Shown piece after piece: positions 17,059 through 25,469 of a stretch of DNA of 64,000 nucleotides. Origin of the DNA: Williamsia phyllosphaerae (GTDB taxonomy: Bacteria; Actinomycetota; Actinomycetes; Mycobacteriales; Mycobacteriaceae); NCBI RefSeq assembly GCF_014635305.1, contig NZ_BMCS01000002.1, forward strand, positions 372,001-436,000. Direction: 5' to 3'. The stretch's first letter is position 1; every line of letters begins with the position of its first letter. The position numbers and the translations under genes are program-made. The notes under the pieces were generated by a model, which searched no databases, was not told the origin of the DNA, and saw only the letters and a program-made list of their open reading frames with translations.

Positions 17059-17074
17059 TCGAACATGTGTTCGA
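17059..17074. promoter_or_regulatory. Mycobacterial-type SOS (LexA) box
   Basis: The 16-bp site TCGAACATGTGTTCGA fits the mycobacterial LexA consensus TCGAAC-N4-GTTCGA on both half-sites. It lies 50-65 nt before the GTG start of the DUF222/HNH gene and just upstream of a possible -10 element (TACGCT, 17085-17090). This predicts induction by DNA damage. Confidence 0.85.
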
Positions 17075-17123
17075 GTAGTTGTGGTACGCTGACAATGTAG
17101 CCGCGCCCGGGGAGGAGTGCTTC

Positions 17124-18683
17124 GTGACCATCGCCGATATGCCTGACACCGATACCGTGTCTGTTCTGGAAGCGAATTACGCTGCGCTCGAACAGCTCCT
17201 AGACGAGATCGCAGCTGGCTCGTCGGATGCATGTAGCGATGCGGTGGTCGCGGAGTTGGCCGAGCGTCATGAGCGGGTGGTGCGGCGGATGGAATCGATC
17301 GGAAACCGACGGATCCTGGACGTGTCTGATCGGGAGGCCTTCCGGGTGTCGGGGTCGAAAAGCCTGACCGACTACATGTCGACCCGGTTACGGATCACCC
17401 GCCCCCGCAGACGGTTACGCGCAGTCCAACACCTCGAAGCCATGCATGCGATGACCGGCGAGAAACTCCCACCCCGCGCCCCGAACACCGCAGTAGGCCT
17501 GGCCGACGGACACCTGGGTGCCGAGCACGTCGATGCGATCCTCGACGTACTGGCCAAGGTTCCCGCCGCAGTCGACCCCGACGAGACAGCGAAAGCCGAA
17601 TCCGCGTTGGCCACCGAAGCGCGTCGGTTGACGCCGCGGGAGATCACCCAGCTCGGGGTCCGGATCCTGGCCTACCTCGACCCCGATGGCACCCTGACCG
17701 ACGACCGTGACCGCGCCCGCAACCGGAAGCTGTCATTGGGTTCTCAGGACGCGCAGCTGATGTCGACACTGTCCGGGACCCTCGACCCGACCACCCGGGC
17801 ACTGTTCGAGGTGGTGCTCGCGGCGTGGGCGGCACCCGGGATGAACAACCCCGACGACGATCAGTCTCCGCGCGGCGACACCGCCGGCATCGACCCCGAC
17901 CATCTGCGCGACGCCGCCGGCCGCGACACCCGCTCAGCGGCCCAACGCAACCACGACGCATTGAAAGCGCTGCTGCAGTGCGCGGCCGACGGCGGCCTGC
18001 TCGGTGCGTCGCATCGCGGACTGCCACCGCACATCATCATCTCGATCACCGAGAACGAACTCCGCGACCGCGCCGGCGTCGCGAACACCGCGACCGGCAC
18101 CGACCTCCCCTTCACCGACGTGCTGACGCTGGCGGCGAAAGCGCAGATGCATCTCGCGGTGTTCGACGACCACACCGCCGAACCACTGTTCCTCGGCCGC
18201 GCCCACCGCCTCGCATCCCAAGCCCAACGATTCCTGTTATTCGCGAAATACGGCGGCTGCGGGGCAGCGGACTGCCCGACCCCCTACGCGCACTGCGAAA
18301 TCCACCACGCAGAAAAAGACTGGGCCGACGGCGGCACCACCGACGCCAACCACCTCGCACCCGCATGCGGCCCCCACAACCGGGCCGTCGGCCCCAACCC
18401 CGACCAATGGACCACCGAAAAAATCACCACCGGCCCCGACCGCGGCCGATACGGCTGGCGCCGCAACACCGACCCACCCGAGGAACTCCACGCCAACCAC
18501 CGACACCACATCCGCGAACTCCTCGACCAACACGGTGACGATGACCCGTGGGTCGAGAACACATCACACGTCGAGATCCCGTTGTCGAGCATCGAGCACC
18601 GACTGGCGCTTCGACTGATCGAACGGATACCGCGGCCCACCGCAGACGTCGCCTGGCCCCGGCGCCCGGTCAGCTACATGTGA
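17124..18683 (+). CDS. DUF222 / HNH endonuclease protein (13E12 repeat family)
   Basis: The 519-residue protein has an N-terminal DUF222 domain (about residues 10-330) and a C-terminal HNH domain (about 375-430). The HNH domain shows CGAADCPTPYAHCEIHH, then a HLAPACGPHNRAV segment with the zinc-ligand cysteines and the catalytic-type histidines. The family is the 13E12 repeat family of mycobacteria, present in many copies in mycolic-acid actinobacteria; its role is unsettled. The GTG start has GGGGAGGAG about 6 nt upstream. A perfect SOS box and a long inverted repeat precede it, so it is probably LexA-repressed. Codon use changes to very C-rich in the last third, as often seen in these recombining genes. 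Confidence 0.92.
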   Translation: MTIADMPDTDTVSVLEANYAALEQLLDEIAAGSSDACSDAVVAELAERHERVVRRMESIGNRRILDVSDREAFRVSGSKSLTDYMSTRLRITRPRRRLRAVQHLEAMHAMTGEKLPPRAPNTAVGLADGHLGAEHVDAILDVLAKVPAAVDPDETAKAESALATEARRLTPREITQLGVRILAYLDPDGTLTDDRDRARNRKLSLGSQDAQLMSTLSGTLDPTTRALFEVVLAAWAAPGMNNPDDDQSPRGDTAGIDPDHLRDAAGRDTRSAAQRNHDALKALLQCAADGGLLGASHRGLPPHIIISITENELRDRAGVANTATGTDLPFTDVLTLAAKAQMHLAVFDDHTAEPLFLGRAHRLASQAQRFLLFAKYGGCGAADCPTPYAHCEIHHAEKDWADGGTTDANHLAPACGPHNRAVGPNPDQWTTEKITTGPDRGRYGWRRNTDPPEELHANHRHHIRELLDQHGDDDPWVENTSHVEIPLSSIEHRLALRLIERIPRPTADVAWPRRPVSYM

Positions 18684-18741
18684 AGAGACTCCGGGCGCCA
18701 TGAGGTGCTCGACCCGCTGCCCGCACGTGAGTATCGGTTAT

Positions 18742-18747
18742 TAGTCT
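18742..18747 (+). promoter_or_regulatory. -10 element (TAGTCT) of the MFS gene
   Basis: TAGTCT ends 6 nt before GTG 18754 and no Shine-Dalgarno sequence is visible, consistent with a leaderless transcript. Confidence 0.4.
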
Positions 18748-18753
18748 GTCGAA

Positions 18754-20115
18754 GTGACTGATCTCCAGACCCCCGCGGTGAGTGTCGCCGCGCGTCTCGA
18801 CCGCCTGCCGATCGTGCGCGCGCACTGGGTGGCCACCGGCGTCATCGGCCTCGGCCTGTTCTTCGACCTCTACGAGAACTTCCTGGCCGCGACCATCTCG
18901 TCGGTGCTGCGAACCGACCTCGACCTGAGCCGGACCGAGCTGAACCTGCTCCTCGGATCAGCCTTCCTGGGCCAGTTCCTCGGTGCCGCGGTGATGGGCC
19001 GATACGCCGACCGGGTGGGCCGGCGCCGCGCGTTCATGATCAACCTCGCGGTGTACTCGCTGTTCTCGCTGCTCGGCGCATTCAGCCCCAACGCGACGTT
19101 CCTGGTCGTCACCCGGTTCATCGCCGGGATTGGCATCGGAGCCGAGTTCGCACTCGCCGACTCGTACCTCTCGGACCTGCTGCCCAAGAACATGCGGGGC
19201 AAGTTCATCTCCTGGGCCTACACGGTCGCGTTCCTCGGAGTCCCCACCGTCGGCCTGCTGGCGAGGTGGCTCGTGCCCCTGGAACCGTTCGGAGTCGACG
19301 GATGGCGCTGGCTGTTCGTCTTCGGCGGGCTCGGCTCGTTCGCGGTGTGGCTGGTCCGTCGGGGCCTGCCGGAGTCACCGCGCTGGTTGGAGACGCAAGG
19401 CCGCCACGACGAGGCCGACGAGATCTGCCGTCGTTTCGAGCAGCAGGCCATCGACGCCGGCCACGTGCTGGCCGAGCCCGATCCGCACCTGACGGTCACA
19501 CCGATGAAGAAGGTCCCGCCGACCGCACTGTTCCGTGCGCCGCTGACCCGACGCACGACCATGCTCTGGATCCTGTCGGTCCTCGAGGTCTTCGGGTACT
19601 ACGGGTTCGGCACCCTCGCGCCCATCATCCTGCTGGACAAGGGGTTCGATCTCGTCACGTCGCTGGGTTTCGTCGCGGCGACCTACATCGGCTACCCACT
19701 CGGATCCGTTCTGGCCATCCCGATCGTCGAACGCATCGAGCGCAAGTGGCTGGTGATCTCCTCGGCCGGGCTGATGGCCGCGTTCGGACTCTGGTTCGGG
19801 TTCGCCGACGCCGCGTGGGCGATCGTCGTGTCCGGTGTGCTCTACACGATGGCGTCGAACCTGTTCTCCAACGCGTATCACGTGTATCTCGCCGACTCCT
19901 ACCCCACCGCGATCCGCGGAACGGCTGCGGGCGCGGCGTATTCGCTGTCGAAACTGGCCACCGGCGTCCTGCCGTTCATCCTGCTGCCGTTCCTCGACGC
20001 CAACGGGTCGGGCGCGGTGTTCGCCCTCGTCGCGGTCGCCATGGTCGCCCTGATGATCAACGTCGCGGTTCTGGGCCACCGCAGCACGGGGTTGTCCGCC
20101 GACGCGACGGTGTAG
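18754..20115 (+). CDS. MFS transporter (sugar-porter/NiaP-like)
   Basis: The 453-residue protein has 12 predicted membrane helices. The helix-1 segment GLFFDLYENFLAATISSVL, the loop MGRYADRVGRRRAF after helix 2 and the PESPRWLETQGRHDEADEI motif after helix 6 are typical of the sugar-porter and NiaP/aromatic-acid branch. In this branch an acidic residue in helix 1 usually binds the substrate. Substrates can be nicotinate, aromatic acids or polyols, and I cannot choose. It starts at GTG 18754 and appears to be a single gene. Confidence 0.9.
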   Translation: MTDLQTPAVSVAARLDRLPIVRAHWVATGVIGLGLFFDLYENFLAATISSVLRTDLDLSRTELNLLLGSAFLGQFLGAAVMGRYADRVGRRRAFMINLAVYSLFSLLGAFSPNATFLVVTRFIAGIGIGAEFALADSYLSDLLPKNMRGKFISWAYTVAFLGVPTVGLLARWLVPLEPFGVDGWRWLFVFGGLGSFAVWLVRRGLPESPRWLETQGRHDEADEICRRFEQQAIDAGHVLAEPDPHLTVTPMKKVPPTALFRAPLTRRTTMLWILSVLEVFGYYGFGTLAPIILLDKGFDLVTSLGFVAATYIGYPLGSVLAIPIVERIERKWLVISSAGLMAAFGLWFGFADAAWAIVVSGVLYTMASNLFSNAYHVYLADSYPTAIRGTAAGAAYSLSKLATGVLPFILLPFLDANGSGAVFALVAVAMVALMINVAVLGHRSTGLSADATV

Positions 20116-20159
20116 TCCCCAGGAGCGCGGCGACGTCGTTTGACGAGGCCCATGACCCC

Positions 20160-20474
20160 ATGGATGCTGGAGACATCAGCACTCAGGAGCCCGACCCCAC
20201 GTTTCGCCAGGCGGCGACCTACGCGATCACCGTCATCGTGGTCGCTGCGCTGTTCCTCGGCGTGGGTGGCCTTCTCTACGATCCGGTGCCGCTCGCGATC
20301 ATCATCGTGTTCCCGCTCCTGGTCCTCGCAGGCGCGGCCGGCGCGCTCTGGTGGACCTATCGCACCTGGCAGGCCAAGGGCCGCTGGCAGATCTGGCAGG
20401 GCGCGAGCTGGTTTCTGCTCGCCCTCTTCCTGATCTCGCTCGGCGGGACCGGCAGCGCACTGCTCGACCGCTGA
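20160..20474 (+). CDS. Small two- or three-helix membrane protein
   Basis: The 104-residue protein has a hydrophilic N-terminus, two adjacent helices (about residues 19-41 and 43-65), an aromatic Arg/Lys/Trp-rich loop (WWTYRTWQAKGRWQIWQGAS) and a third helix near the end. No family is recognised. Codon use is good throughout. It follows the MFS gene by 44 nt and precedes the DUF2254 gene by 91 nt. The start at ATG 20160 has only a distant ribosome-binding site, so the exact start is uncertain. Confidence 0.7.
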   Translation: MDAGDISTQEPDPTFRQAATYAITVIVVAALFLGVGGLLYDPVPLAIIIVFPLLVLAGAAGALWWTYRTWQAKGRWQIWQGASWFLLALFLISLGGTGSALLDR

Positions 20475-20565
20475 GCCGCACCCCACCCGCCTCCCGACCG
20501 CCGATTCCTGTCATGGACATCGGCGCTGCGTTATACCGTTCTCCCACGTACACAGGAGACTCGCG

Positions 20566-22860
20566 ATGTCGCACTGGTTCACCGAGAGATTCGTCGACAC
20601 AGGCCGACTGCCCATCTTCTTCCTGCTCGTCGCCTTCGTCCTGACGTTTCTCTTCATCCGGTTCAGCGTGCGGATGATCCGGGCCCAGGTGTCGTGGTGG
20701 CCGGGCAACGTCACCCCGGGCGGGATGCACATCCACCACGTCATCTTCGGTCTGGTGTTCATGCTGCTCTCCGGATTCGGACTCGTGGTGCTCTCCGACG
20801 AGCAGACCCCGGTGGCGAACTGCGTCCTCGCCGCGGTGTTCGGTGTCGGGACGGCGCTCGTACTCGACGAGTTCGCACTCGTGCTGCACCTGCGCGACGT
20901 CTACTGGGCCGAGGAGGGGCGCGCGTCGATCGACGCGGTGTTCGTCGCGATCGCGATCGTCGTGCTGTTCCTGTTCGGCATCCGCCCCATCGGTTTCGAC
21001 GGCGACGTCGGCGAACTCCGCGAGGACCACTCGATCGCCGCGGTCGTCGCGACGACGATCTGGTTGGCCGTCGAGCTGGGCCTCGCGGTGATCACCGTGC
21101 TCAAGGGGAAGCTGTGGACCGGGCTCGTCGGACTGTTCATCGTCCCGTTGCTGATCGTCGGCGCGATCCGTCTGAGTCGGCCCGCCGCTCCGTGGGCGCG
21201 GTGGCGATACGCCCGCAACCCGGGCAAACGGAGTCGATCGCTGGCCCGGGAGGAACGTTTCCGCGAGCCGATGGTGCGGGCGAAGATCATTGTGCAGGAG
21301 TCCATCTCCGGACGTTTCGGGTTGCCCGAGGTGACCACCCCCGCGAGCGTCGGCACGCCACCGCCGGTCCCCGCCGCCCTCGATGACTCCGCCCTCGACG
21401 GCACCACCGCACGGCCACCCCACCGACTCGCCACCGCGATCGCGTGGCAGCGCACGCGGCGGCGGCTGCGGCCGGTGCCGATCTGGCGCCTACCCCTGAT
21501 CCTGGTCGGTCTCGCGGTCATCGCGTCGGTGGCGCTCGACACCGCCGACGACCAGTTCACCGTCGACGGCATCGACGGTGGCGCCCTGGCCACCCTGCTC
21601 AGCGTCATCGCGGGCGCGATGATCACCCTCACCGCGCTGGTGTTCACCGCCATCACCCTGGCCATGCAGTTCGGGGCGACCCAGATCTCGGTGCGCGTCA
21701 TCCCGATGCTGCAGCAGGATCGCACCATGCGTGCGTCGATCGGTGTCTTCCTGGCCACGTTCGTCTTCGCGCTCGGCATAGCACTGGAGATCGCGATCGG
21801 CGGGCAGCCAGGCACCACGAAAGTCGAGGCGCCTGTGGTGTCGACGGCCATCGCGATGGTCCTGACGCTGATCAGTGCAGTCATGTTCGTGATGCTGGTC
21901 TCGAAGGTGGGCAATGTCCTCAACTCCGAACGCCTGCTGCGGTGGATCGCCGCCGAGGGTCATCGCGCGATCCTGCGGCGCTACCCCGAGGTGCCCACCG
22001 ACACCGAGACACTCGAGGAGTCGGCCGGGAACCCGACCATGTCCCAGCCGCCCGCCGACGCCGACGTCGACCCGGCGTCGGTGATCGTGGTGCGGTTGCG
22101 GCAGGTCCCCGCACACGGTCGCGTCCTGCTGGCCATCGATCTCGCACGGATCCAGCGACTGGCGACCCGCTGGGAGGTGTCGGTGGCGATCCTGCCCGCG
22201 ATCGGCGACTTCGTCCCCCACGACAGCCCGGTGTTCGAGGTCCGCGGCACCCCGACCGGGCTGGCGCCGCACCAACATCCGGCACATCAACTGCAGGGCA
22301 CACTGATCTTCGGCGACACCCACCAACCATCGGTGAGCCCGGTCGCCGCACTACAGTCCATCGTCGACGTCGCATCCAAGGCGTTGTCGACGTCGGTGAA
22401 CAACCCCGGTCTCGCGGTCCAGGCACTGAACCACCTCGAGGACCTGCTCCTCGTACTGGCACCGCGACTGCGCGCCGGCACCGCCGACGTCACGTTCTCG
22501 CGGATCACCGGATACCGACGTTCCTGGGCCGACCACGTCTCCATCGCGACCGACGAGATCCGACAGTTCAGCGGTGGATCCATGCAGGTGCAGCGCCGAC
22601 TACGGGGGTTGCTGACGACCCTGATCGACAACTGCCCGGAGGCGCAGCACCCGCCGCTGGTCGAACGACTCGCCGCACTCGACGTCCGCAGCACCACCGA
22701 GTGGGACTCCCCGCTCGACCGCCGCCTGGCGAGCGCCTCGGACTCCCAGGGGCTCGGATCGGAGTCGGGTAGCCGACGCGGACCGGCGGTGGCTCACCCC
22801 AGCAACGACTGCATCACCCCGGCCGCCTCGGCGAACCTGCTCGGATCCGAACTCCCGTAG
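20566..22860 (+). CDS. Fusion membrane protein: N-terminal multi-pass domain plus DUF2254
   Basis: The 764-residue protein has two parts. Residues ~1-210 form about six helices with a histidine cluster (GGMHIHHVIFG) on a loop after the first helix. A cytoplasmic linker (~210-300) leads to a DUF2254 domain (~305-630) with helices containing LLSVIAGAMITLTALVFTAI and a large soluble end. DUF2254 proteins are usually stand-alone and of unknown function. The last 67 nt overlap the 3' end of the convergent MocR gene, so the C-terminal ~22 codons are read in antisense. The start at ATG 20566 follows CACAGGAGACTCGCG, a good ribosome-binding site. Confidence 0.85.
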   Translation: MSHWFTERFVDTGRLPIFFLLVAFVLTFLFIRFSVRMIRAQVSWWPGNVTPGGMHIHHVIFGLVFMLLSGFGLVVLSDEQTPVANCVLAAVFGVGTALVLDEFALVLHLRDVYWAEEGRASIDAVFVAIAIVVLFLFGIRPIGFDGDVGELREDHSIAAVVATTIWLAVELGLAVITVLKGKLWTGLVGLFIVPLLIVGAIRLSRPAAPWARWRYARNPGKRSRSLAREERFREPMVRAKIIVQESISGRFGLPEVTTPASVGTPPPVPAALDDSALDGTTARPPHRLATAIAWQRTRRRLRPVPIWRLPLILVGLAVIASVALDTADDQFTVDGIDGGALATLLSVIAGAMITLTALVFTAITLAMQFGATQISVRVIPMLQQDRTMRASIGVFLATFVFALGIALEIAIGGQPGTTKVEAPVVSTAIAMVLTLISAVMFVMLVSKVGNVLNSERLLRWIAAEGHRAILRRYPEVPTDTETLEESAGNPTMSQPPADADVDPASVIVVRLRQVPAHGRVLLAIDLARIQRLATRWEVSVAILPAIGDFVPHDSPVFEVRGTPTGLAPHQHPAHQLQGTLIFGDTHQPSVSPVAALQSIVDVASKALSTSVNNPGLAVQALNHLEDLLLVLAPRLRAGTADVTFSRITGYRRSWADHVSIATDEIRQFSGGSMQVQRRLRGLLTTLIDNCPEAQHPPLVERLAALDVRSTTEWDSPLDRRLASASDSQGLGSESGSRRGPAVAHPSNDCITPAASANLLGSELP

Positions 22861-24188
22861 TTGAGCCGGATGTGCGGCCCGGACACATCGGCCGGGAACC
22901 ACTCCGCACCCGGCGAGATCGACACCCCGCGGGTCAGTGCGCGGGCGGCGTAGGTCTCGGCGTCGGCGTCCTCGGGCAGTCTCAGCCACAAGTTCAACCC
23001 GCCACGCGGAACGTGGGTCAACTCGAGGTCGGGTGCATGCTCGGCGACGCTGCGCACCAACAGGTCCCGGCGTTCGGTGAGTTCGCGCCGCAGTCGGGTG
23101 CAGTGGGTGCGCCATGACGGTCGGGTCACGACATCGAGCGCCGCCTGCTGCAGCAGCGGCGAGACGTAGAGGTCGTTGACCGCCAACGCGTTGGCGATCC
23201 GGTTGCGCGCCGGTCCACGCGCGACCACCGCGGCCACCCGCAACGTCAACGACGCGCTCTTGGTCAACGATCGGATGTAGACCACGTGACCGTCACCGTC
23301 GGCCGTCGCGAGCGGGACCGGGGTCTCGTCGATGGCGAAGTCGTGTGCCCAGTCGTCCTCGACGAGGAACGCGCGCCGCGAACGGATCACGTCGAGGATC
23401 TCTCGACGATCCGCCGGGTTCCACAGTGCACCGGTGGGATTGGCGAAGTTCGGTTGGGCGTAGAACAGTCGCGCACCCGAGGACCGCAGGGCGTCGTCGA
23501 GATCTTCCGGCCTCGGTGCGCCGGTCGTGCGGGCCACCGGCACGATGACCAGACCGGCCTGCCGGGCAGCGGTGATCGCACCCCAGTAGGTCGGCGACTC
23601 CATGACGATCGGTTCGCCCGGGCCGGCGAGGGCGCGGAACACCGTGGACAGCGCACTCTGACCGCCGGAGGTGATCACCGCGTCGGAGTCGCGCCACGCG
23701 TCGTCTGCGACGCCGGTCAGTTCTCGGACGAACCACGCCCGCAGCTCGCTGACCCCGGCGATCGGCGGCCTTTCGAAGCTGCGGTCCTCGCGAATCGCCT
23801 TGGCCAACGCCGAGCGCACCTCGCGCATGGGCATCAGTGACATGTGCGGGTAGCCGCCGTGCAGCGCGATGGTCTCGCGGTCGACGCCGCGCAGCGACGA
23901 GCCCACCGGCGATGCGCCACTGCGCTCCGGGCCGAGGCTCGTGGTCTGCCAGTCGACGTCGGCGGTGCGACGAGTGCGCGGGCGGTGCACGACGAAGTTG
24001 CCTGCACCGGGCCGGGTCTCGACGAGTCCGTCGGCCACCAGGGTGGCGATGGCGCGTTGCACCGTCACCGGGCCCGCGGTGAAGCGTTCGGCCAGGATGC
24101 GCGTCGAGGGCAACCGGCTCCCCGGGGACGAATCGGCCACCAGGGAACGGAGGTGACCCGCGATTCGCGTACTGCTATCGTTCGACAT
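22794..24188 (-). CDS. MocR/PdxR-type regulator (GntR helix-turn-helix plus aminotransferase domain)
   Basis: The 464-residue protein has a GntR winged helix (about residues 10-70, SRLPSTRILAERFTAGPVTVQRA) and a fold-type I aminotransferase domain (about 110-464). In the latter, the PLP lysine is in SLTKSASLTLRVAAVVA and the NFANPTGALW motif binds the cofactor. MocR proteins sense PLP or amino compounds and often control a divergent gene, here an EamA transporter. The ATG (24188-24186) shares bases with the transporter ATG on the other strand. No ribosome-binding site is present, which points to a leaderless mRNA. Confidence 0.93.
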   Translation of the reverse strand: MSNDSSTRIAGHLRSLVADSSPGSRLPSTRILAERFTAGPVTVQRAIATLVADGLVETRPGAGNFVVHRPRTRRTADVDWQTTSLGPERSGASPVGSSLRGVDRETIALHGGYPHMSLMPMREVRSALAKAIREDRSFERPPIAGVSELRAWFVRELTGVADDAWRDSDAVITSGGQSALSTVFRALAGPGEPIVMESPTYWGAITAARQAGLVIVPVARTTGAPRPEDLDDALRSSGARLFYAQPNFANPTGALWNPADRREILDVIRSRRAFLVEDDWAHDFAIDETPVPLATADGDGHVVYIRSLTKSASLTLRVAAVVARGPARNRIANALAVNDLYVSPLLQQAALDVVTRPSWRTHCTRLRRELTERRDLLVRSVAEHAPDLELTHVPRGGLNLWLRLPEDADAETYAARALTRGVSISPGAEWFPADVSGPHIRLNYGSSDPSRFAEAAGVMQSLLG

Positions 24189-24204
24189 GAGTAGCAACGA
24201 TAGC
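24174..24204. promoter_or_regulatory. Symmetric divergent promoter/operator spanning both start codons
   Basis: GCTATCGTT (24174-24182) and AACGATAGC (24196-24204) are perfect 9-nt inverted arms with a 13-nt spacer that contains both overlapping ATGs. Each arm carries a TATCGT hexamer: 4 nt before the plus-strand ATG and 7 nt before the minus-strand ATG. The site could therefore act as both divergent leaderless -10 elements and the binding site of the MocR dimer (22-bp centre-to-centre spacing, two helical turns). Confidence 0.65.
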
Positions 24205-25185
24205 GCTTTCGTCCGGTCCGCGACACCGCTTTCCACACGGTCCGGTGTCTGGTTCGGCTTCCTCGGCGTGCTGGCCTTCTCGTTCACGGTCCCGTTCACG
24301 CGCGTGGCGGTCGGCGCACTTGATCCGCTGTTCGTCGGCACCGCCCGAGCGGTGGTCGCCGGCGTCCTCGCGATGATCGCGCTCGCCGTGTGCCGTGTGC
24401 GGTTCCCGAGTCGGTCCCAGGTCACCCGACTCGTCGTCGTGGCGATCGGCATCGTCGTCGGTTTCCCTGTTCTCACCTCGTTGGCCCTGACCACCACCAC
24501 CGCAGCCCACTCGGCGGTCATCATCGGACTGCTGCCCGCGATCACCGCGGCCACCGTGGTGATGCGCACCGGCGAGCGGCCCGGGCGCCGGTTCTGGCTG
24601 TTCAGCGTGGCCGGAGCGTGCGCGGTCATCGGCTACTCGTTCATCGCGCACGGCTCGCTGGGCAGCCCGAGCATCGGTGACCTCTATCTGGTCGGGGCCG
24701 TGCTGCTCGGTGCGCTCGGCTACTCCGAGGGCGGGCTGCTGGCCCGGGAACTCGGCGCCTGGCAGACGGTGAGCTGGGCGCTGGTCGTCGCGTTCCCGGT
24801 CATGTCGGTCGCCACCGTCGTCGTCGCGGTCCTCGCACCGCCGCACGCGAGCGCGGCGCAGTGGTCGGCGTTCGCCTACCTGGGCGTGGTCAGCATGTTC
24901 CTGGGATTCTTCGCCTGGTACCGCGGACTGGCGATCGGTCCGATGACGACGGTCAGTCAGACCCAGCTGATCCAGCCGGTGCTGACCCTCATCTGGTCGG
25001 CCCTGCTCATCGGAGAGGCGATCACGGCACCGTTGGTCATCGGTGGCGTGGTGATCGTCGGATGCGCGTGGGGCGCGGTGCGGAGCCGCATGTCCTCGGC
25101 GGCAACTGCGGCGGTCGCCACCCCGGCGGTCACTGGATCGGCGAGTCCGGAGGTGCCGCGCGGAACACCGGTGCCTCTTCGATAG
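24187..25185 (+). CDS. EamA/DMT-family transporter
   Basis: The 332-residue protein has ten membrane helices in two EamA repeats (about residues 16-145 and 160-295), as in drug/metabolite transporters such as RhaT and YdcZ relatives. The second repeat ends with the conserved TQLIQPVLTLIWSALLIGEAIT segment. It is divergent from a MocR regulator, a common pairing, and its expression is probably controlled by it. The substrate is unknown; amino acids or vitamin B6-related compounds are guesses from the regulator family. The last 56 nt overlap the next minus-strand gene. Confidence 0.9.
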   Translation: MSSNDSAFVRSATPLSTRSGVWFGFLGVLAFSFTVPFTRVAVGALDPLFVGTARAVVAGVLAMIALAVCRVRFPSRSQVTRLVVVAIGIVVGFPVLTSLALTTTTAAHSAVIIGLLPAITAATVVMRTGERPGRRFWLFSVAGACAVIGYSFIAHGSLGSPSIGDLYLVGAVLLGALGYSEGGLLARELGAWQTVSWALVVAFPVMSVATVVVAVLAPPHASAAQWSAFAYLGVVSMFLGFFAWYRGLAIGPMTTVSQTQLIQPVLTLIWSALLIGEAITAPLVIGGVVIVGCAWGAVRSRMSSAATAAVATPAVTGSASPEVPRGTPVPLR

Positions 25186-25363
25186 CGCCGACACCTGTGA
25201 TCTCCGACAACGCCGTACGCCGATCCGCGGGCACGGTGGCCGAGATGAGGCCGATCGCGGCGTGCACCCCGGTCACCTCGACGCCACTCGCGCGGACCGC
25301 GGCCACGACCTCGTCGATGGCCGCGAGGTGCGCGTCGTCGACGGTAATGGTGATCTCGGGCAT
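25130..25363 (-). CDS. Small I9 propeptide-like protein beside the subtilase
   Basis: The 77-residue protein begins MPEITITVDDAHLAAIDEVV and has a beta-alpha-beta-beta-alpha-beta pattern. It ends in an extended tail (APVFRAAPPDSPIQ), like subtilase propeptide / inhibitor I9 domains. Similar short proteins in mycobacteria are often mislabelled as aldolases. It lies 106 nt downstream of the subtilase gene on the same strand and overlaps the end of the EamA gene in antisense. A role as separate inhibitor or folding chaperone of the protease is plausible but inferred. Confidence 0.65.
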   Translation of the reverse strand: MPEITITVDDAHLAAIDEVVAAVRASGVEVTGVHAAIGLISATVPADRRTALSEITGVGAIEEAPVFRAAPPDSPIQ

Positions 25364-25469
25364 GAGCCGCACTCTACGCCCGGTCGCGACCTCCGCCGAG
25401 CGGGCCGAAAACACCCCTCGAGCGTGCTTAGGCTCGACGGGGCGTTTCGGCACGCTCGACGGCGGCGAG

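Noticed and set aside
17124-18683. Mobile element or group-II intron-like HNH homing endonuclease
   Set aside because: The DUF222/HNH layout is the 13E12 family, with its own promoter. I saw no terminal repeats with target duplication or interrupted host gene.
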